NCBI GenBank assembly: GCA_023489205.1
Contig: JAMDDF010000143.1
Coordinates: 1-5,652, forward strand
Reading direction: 5' to 3'
Length of the DNA stretch: 5,652 bases
Origin: Actinomycetota bacterium
GTDB taxonomy: Bacteria; Actinomycetota; Acidimicrobiia; Acidimicrobiales; Palsa-688
The translations under genes were made by a program, and so were the position numbers. Position 1 is the stretch's first letter; the number at the start of each line of letters is the position of its first letter. Shown piece after piece: positions 1 through 5,592 of the stretch. The notes under the pieces are model-generated. The model made no database searches. It was not told the origin of the DNA and saw only the letters and a program-made list of their open reading frames with translations.

Positions 1-20
1 AAAGCTCGTGTACTACCAGG
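1..20 (-). repeat. 20-bp inverted repeat, copy at window edge
   Basis: The reverse complement of bases 1-20 is identical, base for base, to 786-805. The match runs to the window edge and may continue beyond it. It ends internally at base 21, where A is found instead of the C seen at 785. The copy covers the part of the LivH-like frame that departs from its family consensus. Confidence 0.9.
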
Positions 21-127
21 TTGACCAGCCGCATCACGCCGAACAGCAGGTTGAGGCCGATGCCGACAAAACCGTAAAACAGCCCGAAGAACACCCCGCT
101 TATGAGCGCGTACTCGAACAGCTTCAC
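1..127 (-). CDS. LivH-like branched-chain amino acid ABC transporter permease, N-terminus only (3' end outside window)
   Basis: This is the start of an inner-membrane permease of the HAAT (LivH/LivM) ABC family, which imports branched-chain amino acids, amides or related compounds together with the substrate-binding protein encoded just upstream. The frame opens with GTG at 127-125, directly after an in-frame TAG, and a GAGG ribosome site lies six bases upstream. The 42 visible residues hold one hydrophobic helix (about residues 7-31) followed by LNLLFGVMRLVNL (residues 25-37), which closely matches the LivH signature around G-I-x-L-N-L-x-F-G-V-M-R-x-V-N. The family normally continues with A-H-G-(D/E). 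Here residues 38-42 read VVHEL instead, and this departure coincides with bases 1-20, an inverted copy of 786-805. Residues from about 38 on may therefore not be native. The gap to the binding-protein stop is 38 bases, consistent with one operon. The family call is firm; the substrate is unknown. Confidence 0.82.
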   Translation of the reverse strand, partial: MKLFEYALISGVFFGLFYGFVGIGLNLLFGVMRLVNLVVHEL

Positions 128-151
128 CTATGACCTCGGGAGCTACCTGGA

Positions 152-165
152 CCGGGTTGGCCCGG
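152..165 (-). other. Small GC hairpin between the binding-protein stop and the LivH-like gene
   Basis: CCGGG (152-156) and CCCGG (161-165) form a perfect 5-bp stem with a 4-base loop, immediately after the stop codon of the substrate-binding protein. There is no T-run, so it is not an intrinsic terminator. Hairpins at this position in importer operons can protect the 3' end of the binding-protein message and raise its level over the permease. That role is inference, and a stem this short in GC-rich DNA may be chance. Confidence 0.25.
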
Positions 166-1449
166 CTAGGGCGCCGGGTACTTGGGCGTACCGTTTACCA
201 GGGACTTCTGTTCGGGGGTGGCCGGGTACACGATCTTGAACGAAAGGCCCTTGGCAGAGGGCACCACCTGGGCGATCGGCAACAGCTCGCCCACCTGCGC
301 GCCCGTGTTATCCCAGCGCAGCGTCCCCTCTAGCGTCTTCAGCTTCCCGTTGACCGCGGTCACACCAGCCCGGATACCCGCCTGCGACATGGAGGTCGCG
401 TGGGCGAAGGCGGCCTGGACCACAAGGCCGGCGTTGTAGCCGGCGACGTCCAAGAAGTTGAGCTGTGACGGCTTGCCCTTGGTGAAAGTGCTGGCGAACT
501 TCGTGAAGGTCATGCCGATGTTGACGTTGTTCAACTTCATGATGGGCGGGACGGCGTAGGTGTAGGTCCAGGCGAGCGTCTTGGGCCCGACGTCCTGGGC
601 GAAGAGGTCGGGCAGCTGGCCCGGGAACGGTGTCAGCACGAACTTGAAGTGGGTGCCCGTGGACTGCAGGTCCTTGAAGAAGGCAATGTCATTATTGGGG
701 TAGCCGAGCTCGAGCACCGCATCGGGGTTGGTGGCCTGGATGGAGCGCACCAGCGTGCTGTAGTCGGTCTGGGTGGTGGGGACACCCTGGTAGTACACGA
801 GCTTTATGCCACTTTTGGCCAGGAACCCCTTGATGGCCTGCGCCTGGGCTTGGTCGAAGTCGTTGACGCAATAGAGGATCGCCACCCGCTTTATCTTCAG
901 CTTTTCGATGAGCAGGGCAACGGGCTTGGGCCAGACGGCCGAGACCGGCAACGAGGTGAGCACCACGTAGGGGTTGGCGCCGCTGCTGAAGAACGATGTC
1001 CCCGAGCCTGTCACGTCGAAGAGGAGGTGCTTTTTGTTCTTGGCGAGCGTGATGGCGGGCGCGGTCAGCACCGAGCCGAAGTCGGCGACGAAGACGTCGA
1101 CTTTGTTTTGGTCGAGCAACTGGTTGTAGAGGGTGGTCGCGGTGGCCGGGTCGCTCTGGTCGTTGTAGGCGACGATCTTTACCTTGACCTTCTTTTTGAG
1201 CGGGGCCACGTACATGCCCCCCTGGGCGTTGACCTGGCTCGCCCAGAACTTGAGGCCGTTGTACTCGGGCAGCGACGAGGTGGCGAAAGCACCGGTGCCG
1301 GCGTAGAGCGTGCCGACAGTGATGACGTTGGTGCTGGCCGTCTCCCTGGTGCTGGAGGCGCCGGCAACGCCGCTCTGAGCGGCCGCTGCGAGGAGCGCCG
1401 CCGTGGCGAGCACACTGGAAACCAAAGCGCGGTGCCGAAATTTGCTCAT
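166..1449 (-). CDS. LivK-like (HAAT family, Peripla_BP_6 type) extracellular substrate-binding protein
   Basis: This is a 427-residue solute receptor that captures a ligand outside the membrane and delivers it to LivH/LivM-type permeases. ATG at 1449 is preceded by AAGGAG with a six-base spacer, a strong ribosome site that fixes the start. Residues 1-31 form a signal peptide (basic SKFRHR, an Ala/Leu-rich core, an A-x-A type end near GVAGA). There is no lipobox cysteine; the only Cys is at 194. Family landmarks are ITVGTLYAGTGAFA (43-56), GLKFWASQVNAQGG (65-78, the G-x-K-x-A...N-A-x-G-G motif), the YNDQSDPATATTLYNQLL stretch (95-112), the first-lobe end VDVFVADFGS (117-126), YNAGLVVQAAFAHA (338-351) and LRWDNTGAQ (377-385). 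Length is usual for the family. The ligand could be a branched-chain or other amino acid, an amide, urea or an aromatic acid; the sequence alone does not decide. The LivH-like gene follows after 38 bases. Confidence 0.93.
   Translation of the reverse strand: MSKFRHRALVSSVLATAALLAAAAQSGVAGASSTRETASTNVITVGTLYAGTGAFATSSLPEYNGLKFWASQVNAQGGMYVAPLKKKVKVKIVAYNDQSDPATATTLYNQLLDQNKVDVFVADFGSVLTAPAITLAKNKKHLLFDVTGSGTSFFSSGANPYVVLTSLPVSAVWPKPVALLIEKLKIKRVAILYCVNDFDQAQAQAIKGFLAKSGIKLVYYQGVPTTQTDYSTLVRSIQATNPDAVLELGYPNNDIAFFKDLQSTGTHFKFVLTPFPGQLPDLFAQDVGPKTLAWTYTYAVPPIMKLNNVNIGMTFTKFASTFTKGKPSQLNFLDVAGYNAGLVVQAAFAHATSMSQAGIRAGVTAVNGKLKTLEGTLRWDNTGAQVGELLPIAQVVPSAKGLSFKIVYPATPEQKSLVNGTPKYPAP
786..805 (+). 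repeat. 20-bp inverted repeat, copy inside the LivK-like gene
   Basis: This is the partner of bases 1-20. On the minus strand it encodes residues 216-221 (KLVYYQ) of the LivK-like protein, in the second lobe. The segment KSGIKLVYYQGVPTTQTDYS reads naturally for the family (the usual form is G-x-x-V-x-x-x-x-x-x-P-x-x-x-x-D-Y/F-S). This copy is therefore the native one and the edge copy is the suspect one. Confidence 0.9.
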
Positions 1450-1679
1450 CCCGGACTCCTTCCCTTCTGTTTGTCTCCTTCTGCATGCCCGGACGTGGGT
1501 TGGCCGCCCCGCCTGCGCCCTTCCCCCCCAGTGCCGCTAACACGGTAACACAATCGTCCCCGACTATAGGCCTATAACTGAGGGTGATGAGCGCAGCCCC
1601 CGCGGGCGCGACCATGTGTTCGTGCAGAGGAGTGAGCTTTGGCACTCCCACCAGCCCGACTGAGCCAAGTGCTCGAGAC
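1450..1679 (-). promoter_or_regulatory. Upstream region of the LivK/LivH-like operon, with a 12-bp palindrome
   Basis: This is a 230-base gap between the AraC-type stop and the LivK-like start, long enough for its own promoter. The clearest element is the perfect palindrome TATAGGCCTATA at 1565-1576, about 115 bases before the ATG. Overlapping its edge, the minus strand reads TATAGT (1568-1563), one base from the -10 consensus, but I find no convincing -35 at 16-18 bases upstream. A weaker inverted repeat, GGAGTG/CACTCC (1629-1634 and 1643-1648), lies closer to the regulator's stop. No intrinsic terminator with a T-run and no small gene is visible. Promoter or operator function is inferred from position and symmetry. 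Confidence 0.4.
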
Positions 1680-2675
1680 CTAGCCGTGGGGACGCTGGAA
1701 GGCAACTCGGTACTGGCTGGGCGACGTCCCGAAGAAGGCGCGAAAGCGGCGTGCCATGTAGTTGGGGTCCGACCAACCCGTTTTGGAGCAGATCTGGCCT
1801 ACGGACAGCTCGCTTTCGAGGAGGAGCCGGGCGGTGAGCTCAAGGCGATGGCGAGCCAGGTAGAGGAGAGGGCTTATCCCGACCCGGCGGTTAAACAAGC
1901 GGCAAAGGTACGAGGCCGAGACGTGCACACGCTCGGCCAGCTCGGCCAATGTCCAAGGGTACTCGGGGGCGGCGTCGAGCAGTTCGGTCGCGGCGATGAC
2001 CACGGGATGGGTAGTCGGGACGACCTCGCCCGGCTCAAGGAAGGTGAAGGCAGGTGCCAAGGCGTCGAGGACCACAAGCAGTTGCCCGAGCCGGCTCAGG
2101 CTGCGGCCTGAGCCTCGGAAGGGTTGGGCAAGCTGGAACATGTAGGGCTCAAGGGCGGCGAGGTCGATGGGCTGCTTGCCCGGCGGCGAAGAGCCCCTGG
2201 CGTCCCCATCGGCAGCGAGCTGGCGGGCGTCGGTAGCGGGCACCCCGGCAGTGGTGATCCTGGCCGCCGCGAAAGCGGCGAGCACGGGATGGTTGCGCAG
2301 CGCCGCCAGTTCAGAGGCAAGCGTCTTGTACGGAATGTACAGGTTCCAGATCTCCAACTGGCAGGGCTCATCGTAGGCGTGCCACTGGCCGGGGCGAACG
2401 ATCAACACCGAGCCGGCGGCGACGGGTTGGGACCCAGAGCGCATCCGGTGCACCGCGCTACCGGATCTCACAACCACGATCTCCATGAACTCATGGGCAT
2501 GGACTGGCCGGGCCGTGTCGTGCCTCCAAAGCTCCGCCGAGGCCACCGCGTCGTAGCAATGCAGCACCGAGCGTTCCAGGTACATGTTCACACCGTCGGC
2601 TCGGGTGATACTGGAGCCATGCTCCTCACTCCCGACTGGGACGAGGCAGCGAGAGGGCTCAACAGTCGTTGTCAC
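1680..2675 (-). CDS. AraC-family transcriptional regulator with N-terminal cupin domain
   Basis: This is a 331-residue cytoplasmic DNA-binding regulator, probably ligand-responsive. The N-terminal half has the cupin (AraC_binding) pattern: RPVHAHEFMEIVVV (56-69), the SG turn at 71-72, AGSVLIVRPGQWHAY (87-101) and the strand IWNLYIPY (109-116). This domain binds the effector in AraC and its relatives. A linker of low conservation (about 140-225) follows. The C-terminal domain has two helix-turn-helix motifs: WTLAELAERVHVSASYLCRLF (241-261) and LSVGQICSKTGWSDPNYMARRF (290-311), ending in F-F-G-x-S-P-x-x-Y-R (314-323), the classic AraC signature. The start is GTG at 2675 with GGGG about six bases upstream. 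ATG at 2585 (residue 31) is an alternative that would still keep the whole cupin. It is divergent from the sugar-importer genes across 309 bases, the usual arrangement for a local regulator. Control of the LivK-like unit downstream on the same strand is possible. Confidence 0.93.
   Translation of the reverse strand: MTTTVEPSRCLVPVGSEEHGSSITRADGVNMYLERSVLHCYDAVASAELWRHDTARPVHAHEFMEIVVVRSGSAVHRMRSGSQPVAAGSVLIVRPGQWHAYDEPCQLEIWNLYIPYKTLASELAALRNHPVLAAFAAARITTAGVPATDARQLAADGDARGSSPPGKQPIDLAALEPYMFQLAQPFRGSGRSLSRLGQLLVVLDALAPAFTFLEPGEVVPTTHPVVIAATELLDAAPEYPWTLAELAERVHVSASYLCRLFNRRVGISPLLYLARHRLELTARLLLESELSVGQICSKTGWSDPNYMARRFRAFFGTSPSQYRVAFQRPHG
2093..2114. repeat. Perfect 9-bp inverted repeat inside the AraC-type gene
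   Basis: GGCTCAGGC (2093-2101) and GCCTGAGCC (2106-2114) are exact reverse complements separated by TGCG, giving a very stable stem-loop on either strand. It falls in codons 188-194 (GSGRSLS), in the linker between the ligand domain and the DNA-binding domain. There is no T-run. It may be a by-product of Gly/Ser/Arg codons in GC-rich DNA, or a structure in the regulator's mRNA. Confidence 0.5.
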
Positions 2676-2709
2676 GATCAGCCCCTAAGCTACAGGTACC
2701 CATGGACCG

Positions 2710-2738
2710 CAATTAGTCTACTCACAGGCCGGTGACAA
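2710..2738 (-). promoter_or_regulatory. Weak candidate promoter for the AraC-type gene
   Basis: On the minus strand, TTGTCA (2738-2733) is one mismatch from the -35 consensus. It is followed 17 bases later by TAATTG (2715-2710), a poor -10. Transcription would start near 2703-2705, about 28 bases before the GTG start. The spacing is good but the -10 is weak, so this is only a suggestion. Confidence 0.22.
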
Positions 2739-2780
2739 GCCTGAAAGCGGGGATGGCTGGAGCGCCATCGGTCAAGATCA

Positions 2781-2808
2781 TGCTGGTACCAGTCACTCAA
2801 GTGCTGGT
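2781..2808 (+). promoter_or_regulatory. Candidate AraC-type binding site: 7-bp direct repeat with 21-bp spacing
   Basis: TGCTGGT occurs at 2781-2787 and again at 2802-2808, with a start-to-start distance of exactly 21 bases, two helical turns. AraC-family proteins commonly bind direct half-sites with about this period. The first copy is part of a perfect 10-bp palindrome, CTGGTACCAG (2783-2792), so a palindromic operator is an alternative reading. A poor -10-like CATACT lies at 2831-2836, which would put the second half-site next to the -35 position, as in AraC-activated promoters. The repeat is seen; function is inferred. Confidence 0.38.
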
Positions 2809-2835
2809 CAAGCGGCCCTAGCTGTGGCACCATAC

Positions 2836-2865
2836 TCGTTGCCGTCACCGATGGGACGGCAACGA
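2836..2865. promoter_or_regulatory. Perfect 11-bp inverted repeat upstream of the sugar importer
   Basis: TCGTTGCCGTC (2836-2846) and GACGGCAACGA (2855-2865) are exact reverse complements around an 8-base centre. It is 119 bases before the permease start. No T-run follows on either strand, so it does not look like an intrinsic terminator. It could be an operator for a dimeric regulator (half-site centres 19 bp apart) or a hairpin in the 5' leader of the importer mRNA. Confidence 0.5.
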
Positions 2866-2984
2866 AGGGTGGCCCGAGGCCAGGCCGGCCGCGCCAAGGA
2901 GCTGTCGCCGTGGAACCGGTGACCCGGCCCGCAGCCTCCGGGCCCTAACGCACAACAGTCCCACAATCGTCACGGGGGGGCCTC

Positions 2985-3992
2985 ATGGGCAATAGCCCCA
3001 GGGAAATGACCACGGCAGGGGGCCCCGGTGAGGCCCCGTGGCCCGAGTACGGCGCCGGCCGGGCCGGGCCGGCGCCGCTGGCACCGCAGTGGGCACCCAC
3101 TACCAGGCGATGGAGGGATCTCGGCCATTCCCTTCGTTACCGGCCCGCCCTCGGTGTCCTCCTCCTGCCGAGCCTTCTGCTGATCGGCTGCTTCAGTTAC
3201 TACCCGGCCGTGCGCAGCCTTATTGGCGGTTTTTACTCGTGGAACGGCTTCTCCCCACCTACCTATGTGGGCCTCGCCCAGTTCCGGGAGTACGTGTCCT
3301 CGCCCACGTTCCCGATCGAGATGAGAAACTTAGCGGTCCTCACATTCGGGGGCATCCTCATCGTCCTCGTCTCGCAGTTCGGCGCTGCCGAGGTGGTGAC
3401 CCACATGCCGCGCCGAGCGGGGACCATCGCCAAGTACGTGCTCGTCGTGCCGATCGTACTGCCGCCATTGATCCTCATAGAGGTCTGGGCCTACCTTCTG
3501 CAGCCGAGCAGCGGCCTCGTTGACCGCATTTTGGCCGTCCTTGGGCTACCCCAACCGACGTGGTACGGGAGCCCGCACCTCGCGATCGTCGGGATACTCC
3601 TTCTCGGCTTCCCCTGGATCTCAAACCTCGGGTTCTTGATCTTCCTCGGCGGTTTGCAGAACCTGCCAAAAGACATACTCGACGCAAGCAGGGTCGACGG
3701 GACCGGAAGGCTGCAGCGCGTGTTCACAATAGACATCCCTCTGCTACTGCCCCAGTTCCGCGTCGTCGTCATCCTTGCCGGAATTTCATTCGTCCAGAAC
3801 TTCGTGCCCATCCTGCTGCTTACCAACGGTGGTCCCGGCACCGCCACACTTGTCCCAGGCCTCGACATGTACGATTCCGCGTTCCAGTCGAACCAGTATG
3901 GCTACGGGATGGCCATTGGGACGTTGCTGTTCATAGCGATGCTCGTGTTCACGCTAATTGTTATGAGGGCGCTTCGCCCACGCACAACCTGA
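2985..3992 (+). CDS. MalF/UgpA-type sugar ABC transporter permease
   Basis: This is a 335-residue inner-membrane subunit of a carbohydrate importer (CUT1-like family). Six hydrophobic segments are visible at about 54-72, 113-134, 149-170, 199-222, 257-278 and 306-328. The cytoplasmic EAA loop, which docks on the ATPase, is at 233-256 and well kept: D-A-S-R-V-D-G-T-G (233-241), then F247, I249 and I-P-L-L-L-P (251-256), with the invariant Gly at 239. LLLTNGGPGTAT (277-288) is the usual MalF/UgpA motif (L-T-x-G-G-P-x-x-x-T), which assigns it to the MalF rather than the MalG side of the pair. Residues 1-50 are a Pro/Gly/Ala/Arg-rich tail with no family match, common in actinobacterial homologues. 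The start is ATG 2985 behind a poor G-run ribosome site; ATG 3006 (residue 8) is a possible alternative. The binding-protein gene follows after 67 bases. The sugar is unknown. Confidence 0.92.
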   Translation: MGNSPREMTTAGGPGEAPWPEYGAGRAGPAPLAPQWAPTTRRWRDLGHSLRYRPALGVLLLPSLLLIGCFSYYPAVRSLIGGFYSWNGFSPPTYVGLAQFREYVSSPTFPIEMRNLAVLTFGGILIVLVSQFGAAEVVTHMPRRAGTIAKYVLVVPIVLPPLILIEVWAYLLQPSSGLVDRILAVLGLPQPTWYGSPHLAIVGILLLGFPWISNLGFLIFLGGLQNLPKDILDASRVDGTGRLQRVFTIDIPLLLPQFRVVVILAGISFVQNFVPILLLTNGGPGTATLVPGLDMYDSAFQSNQYGYGMAIGTLLFIAMLVFTLIVMRALRPRTT

Positions 3993-4059
3993 TTACCGGT
4001 ACCCGATCACAACCAAACGGGCTTCTTGGCAGTGCCCACCTCACAGAAAGGAACCCACC

Positions 4060-5574
4060 ATGACCCCATGGCCATCACCCTGCCGAACCGCTCTCGCTCT
4101 AGCAGTGAGCGGGCTCCTAGCAAGCACCCTGGTCACGACCGTGACCTCCGCTACCGCGGCCGCGAGCCCCAAAATAGTGATCCGAGCCAGCCTGTCGGGT
4201 TTCGCGAGCTCCAACACTGCCTCTGCAGCCAAAGGGCTCCTCGCCGCTACGGCGCAGTACGAGAAGGCCCACCCGAGCGTGAAGGTGCAGTGGCTGCCGG
4301 GGCCCGAGGGAGGGACCCCCTCCATTGTCGAGTCCAACGCCCAGGTCGAAACGCTCGCAGCGGGTGGGGACGCGCCCGATATCGTCTGGGAACAGTACGG
4401 CCCGATCATATCTGGTTCGCTGCCTGCCGGGTTGCTCCAGAACATGACGCCGTTCCTCGAGAAGCCGAACCCCTACGTACCGGGGAACAAGAAGTGGCTC
4501 TCGCTTTACTCTCCCTCAGTAGTTCCCTACATGAAGGCGCCAAACGGTCACATCAAGGTGATCCTCGGCTCTGCTGTTGAGGACGGCTTTATTTACAACA
4601 AGGCTGACTTTAAAAAGGCCGGCATCACCACGGTCCCCGCGACGTGGGCAGCGTTCATTGCCGACCTCAGCAAACTGAAGGCAGCCGGGCTCACGCCCTT
4701 CATCTTCGCCGATGGGAGCTTCGACAACCCGTCGTGGTTTGAGCGGATGGTGGCAACCTCGTTGCTCGCCAATCAGGTGAACAAGTTCAACGTCAGCCAT
4801 AGCATAGGAGTGACGTCGTCGCTTGACGTGGCTGTCGGTATCCACAAAGGTATCATCAGCATGAGCAACCCTTCGTATGCAGAGGGTTGGAAGCTGTTGG
4901 GCCAGCTCGCTCGTTATTCGATGACCGGCGAGAGCACCTACAACGCCAACAGCCCTGTCACGGCGACCACGCCGCCGCTTAGCGTCGTGCCGCTCTTCAC
5001 GCAGGGCAAGGTTGCCGTCATCTGGGATGGCAACTTTACGATCCCGTCGCTGGACCAGCTTGGGTTCGCCAATAAGTTCGGGGTCTTCCCGGAGCCTACG
5101 ATCACAAAGGCGACGACCCCGCTTGCCCTTGGAACTCCTACACAAGGTGCCATCGGCGGCCCGAACGGCGTGGGCCAATGGAGCATCACGTCCGAAAAGG
5201 CCGACCACACGATGACCCCTGAGAAGACCAAGGTCGTGATGAACTTCCTGGCCTGGTTGTTCGCCCCCAAGAACGTAGATCTCTGGCTAAAGCCCACCAA
5301 TACGGACGACATCCCGACGGAGCCCTCTGTGCCGAAGCCAAACGTCCCCGGCCTGGAAAGCCTCGTCCCCAAGGGGAAGGTACCGATCACGGTAGACGTC
5401 TTGCTTGACGACGTGCTCGGTGCGGCGGCCTCGACTTCTGCCTTACGCCTGGTCCAGGACTACGTCGACGGGTCGTCGTCGTACGCGGCGTGCTCCTCGC
5501 AATGGCAGTCCTTGTTGACCACCTCGGCCGAGTCCTGGGCGGCTCAAAACCACGTCAACTTGAACAAGTACTAG
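4060..5574 (+). CDS. Family 1 (MalE/UgpB-type) extracellular sugar-binding protein
   Basis: This is a 504-residue receptor that binds a sugar or sugar derivative outside the membrane for the adjacent permease. The start ATG is preceded by AAAGGA with a 7-base spacer. Residues 1-35 form a Sec signal peptide (hydrophobic core ALALAVSGLLASTLV at 11-25, cleavage near A-T-A-A-A). There is no lipobox Cys; C8 lies before the core and C478 near the C-terminus. Family motifs in order are YEKAHPSVKVQW (67-78), LAAGGDAPDIVWE (99-111), EDGFIYNKADFKKAGI (174-189) followed by VPATWAAF (192-199), LFTQGKVAVIWDGN (312-325), GVFPEP (341-346), FLAWLFAP (396-403) and DIPTEPSV (417-424). It is longer than MalE or UgpB; the extra length is partly a Thr/Gly/Pro-rich region around 347-372 and the C-terminal 430-504. 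Position in a permease operon supports import rather than free sensing. The ligand cannot be told from sequence. Confidence 0.93.
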   Translation: MTPWPSPCRTALALAVSGLLASTLVTTVTSATAAASPKIVIRASLSGFASSNTASAAKGLLAATAQYEKAHPSVKVQWLPGPEGGTPSIVESNAQVETLAAGGDAPDIVWEQYGPIISGSLPAGLLQNMTPFLEKPNPYVPGNKKWLSLYSPSVVPYMKAPNGHIKVILGSAVEDGFIYNKADFKKAGITTVPATWAAFIADLSKLKAAGLTPFIFADGSFDNPSWFERMVATSLLANQVNKFNVSHSIGVTSSLDVAVGIHKGIISMSNPSYAEGWKLLGQLARYSMTGESTYNANSPVTATTPPLSVVPLFTQGKVAVIWDGNFTIPSLDQLGFANKFGVFPEPTITKATTPLALGTPTQGAIGGPNGVGQWSITSEKADHTMTPEKTKVVMNFLAWLFAPKNVDLWLKPTNTDDIPTEPSVPKPNVPGLESLVPKGKVPITVDVLLDDVLGAAASTSALRLVQDYVDGSSSYAACSSQWQSLLTTSAESWAAQNHVNLNKY

Positions 5575-5592
5575 GCCGTCGGCAGTGTTGGC

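Larger units (their letters stand above)
2676..2984. promoter_or_regulatory. Divergent control region between the AraC-type regulator and the sugar importer
   Basis: This is a 309-base gene-free stretch that must hold the promoters for both divergent units. Besides the elements listed separately, it contains three TCAAG words (2772, 2797, 2808). The plus-strand gene at 2985 is preceded by a run of seven G (2974-2980) that could act as a weak ribosome site. No small ORF with a convincing ribosome site, no tRNA and no terminator is seen. Confidence 0.7.

Noticed and set aside
649..1548. Long open plus-strand frame opposite the LivK-like gene
   Set aside because: It is antisense to a gene with clear family motifs, its product is low-complexity Gly/Val/Glu/Arg-rich, and it resembles no family. 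It is a by-product of GC-rich codon use.
1629..1648. GGAGTG/CACTCC stem as a terminator for the AraC-type gene
   Set aside because: The stem is only 6 bp with an 8-base loop and is not followed by a T-run on the minus strand.
1666..1673. CAAGTGCT shared with 2798-2805, as a possible common regulator site for both importers
   Set aside because: An 8-base word shared between two gaps of 230 and 309 bases is expected by chance when both strands are considered, and the flanks differ.
692..1705. Long minus-strand frame overlapping the LivK-like gene in another frame
   Set aside because: It is Arg/Gln/Pro-rich, has no domain pattern and shares the strand with the true frame. It is a shadow frame.
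2725..2732. CAGGCCGG and CCGGTGAC words repeated near 2881 and 2916
   Set aside because: They are short GC-rich words with no regular spacing, and are likely chance in this composition.
3994..4001. TACCGGTA palindrome between the permease and the sugar-binding protein
   Set aside because: Eight bases of symmetry in a 67-base intra-operon gap, with no promoter-like elements beside it, is not enough to call a site.
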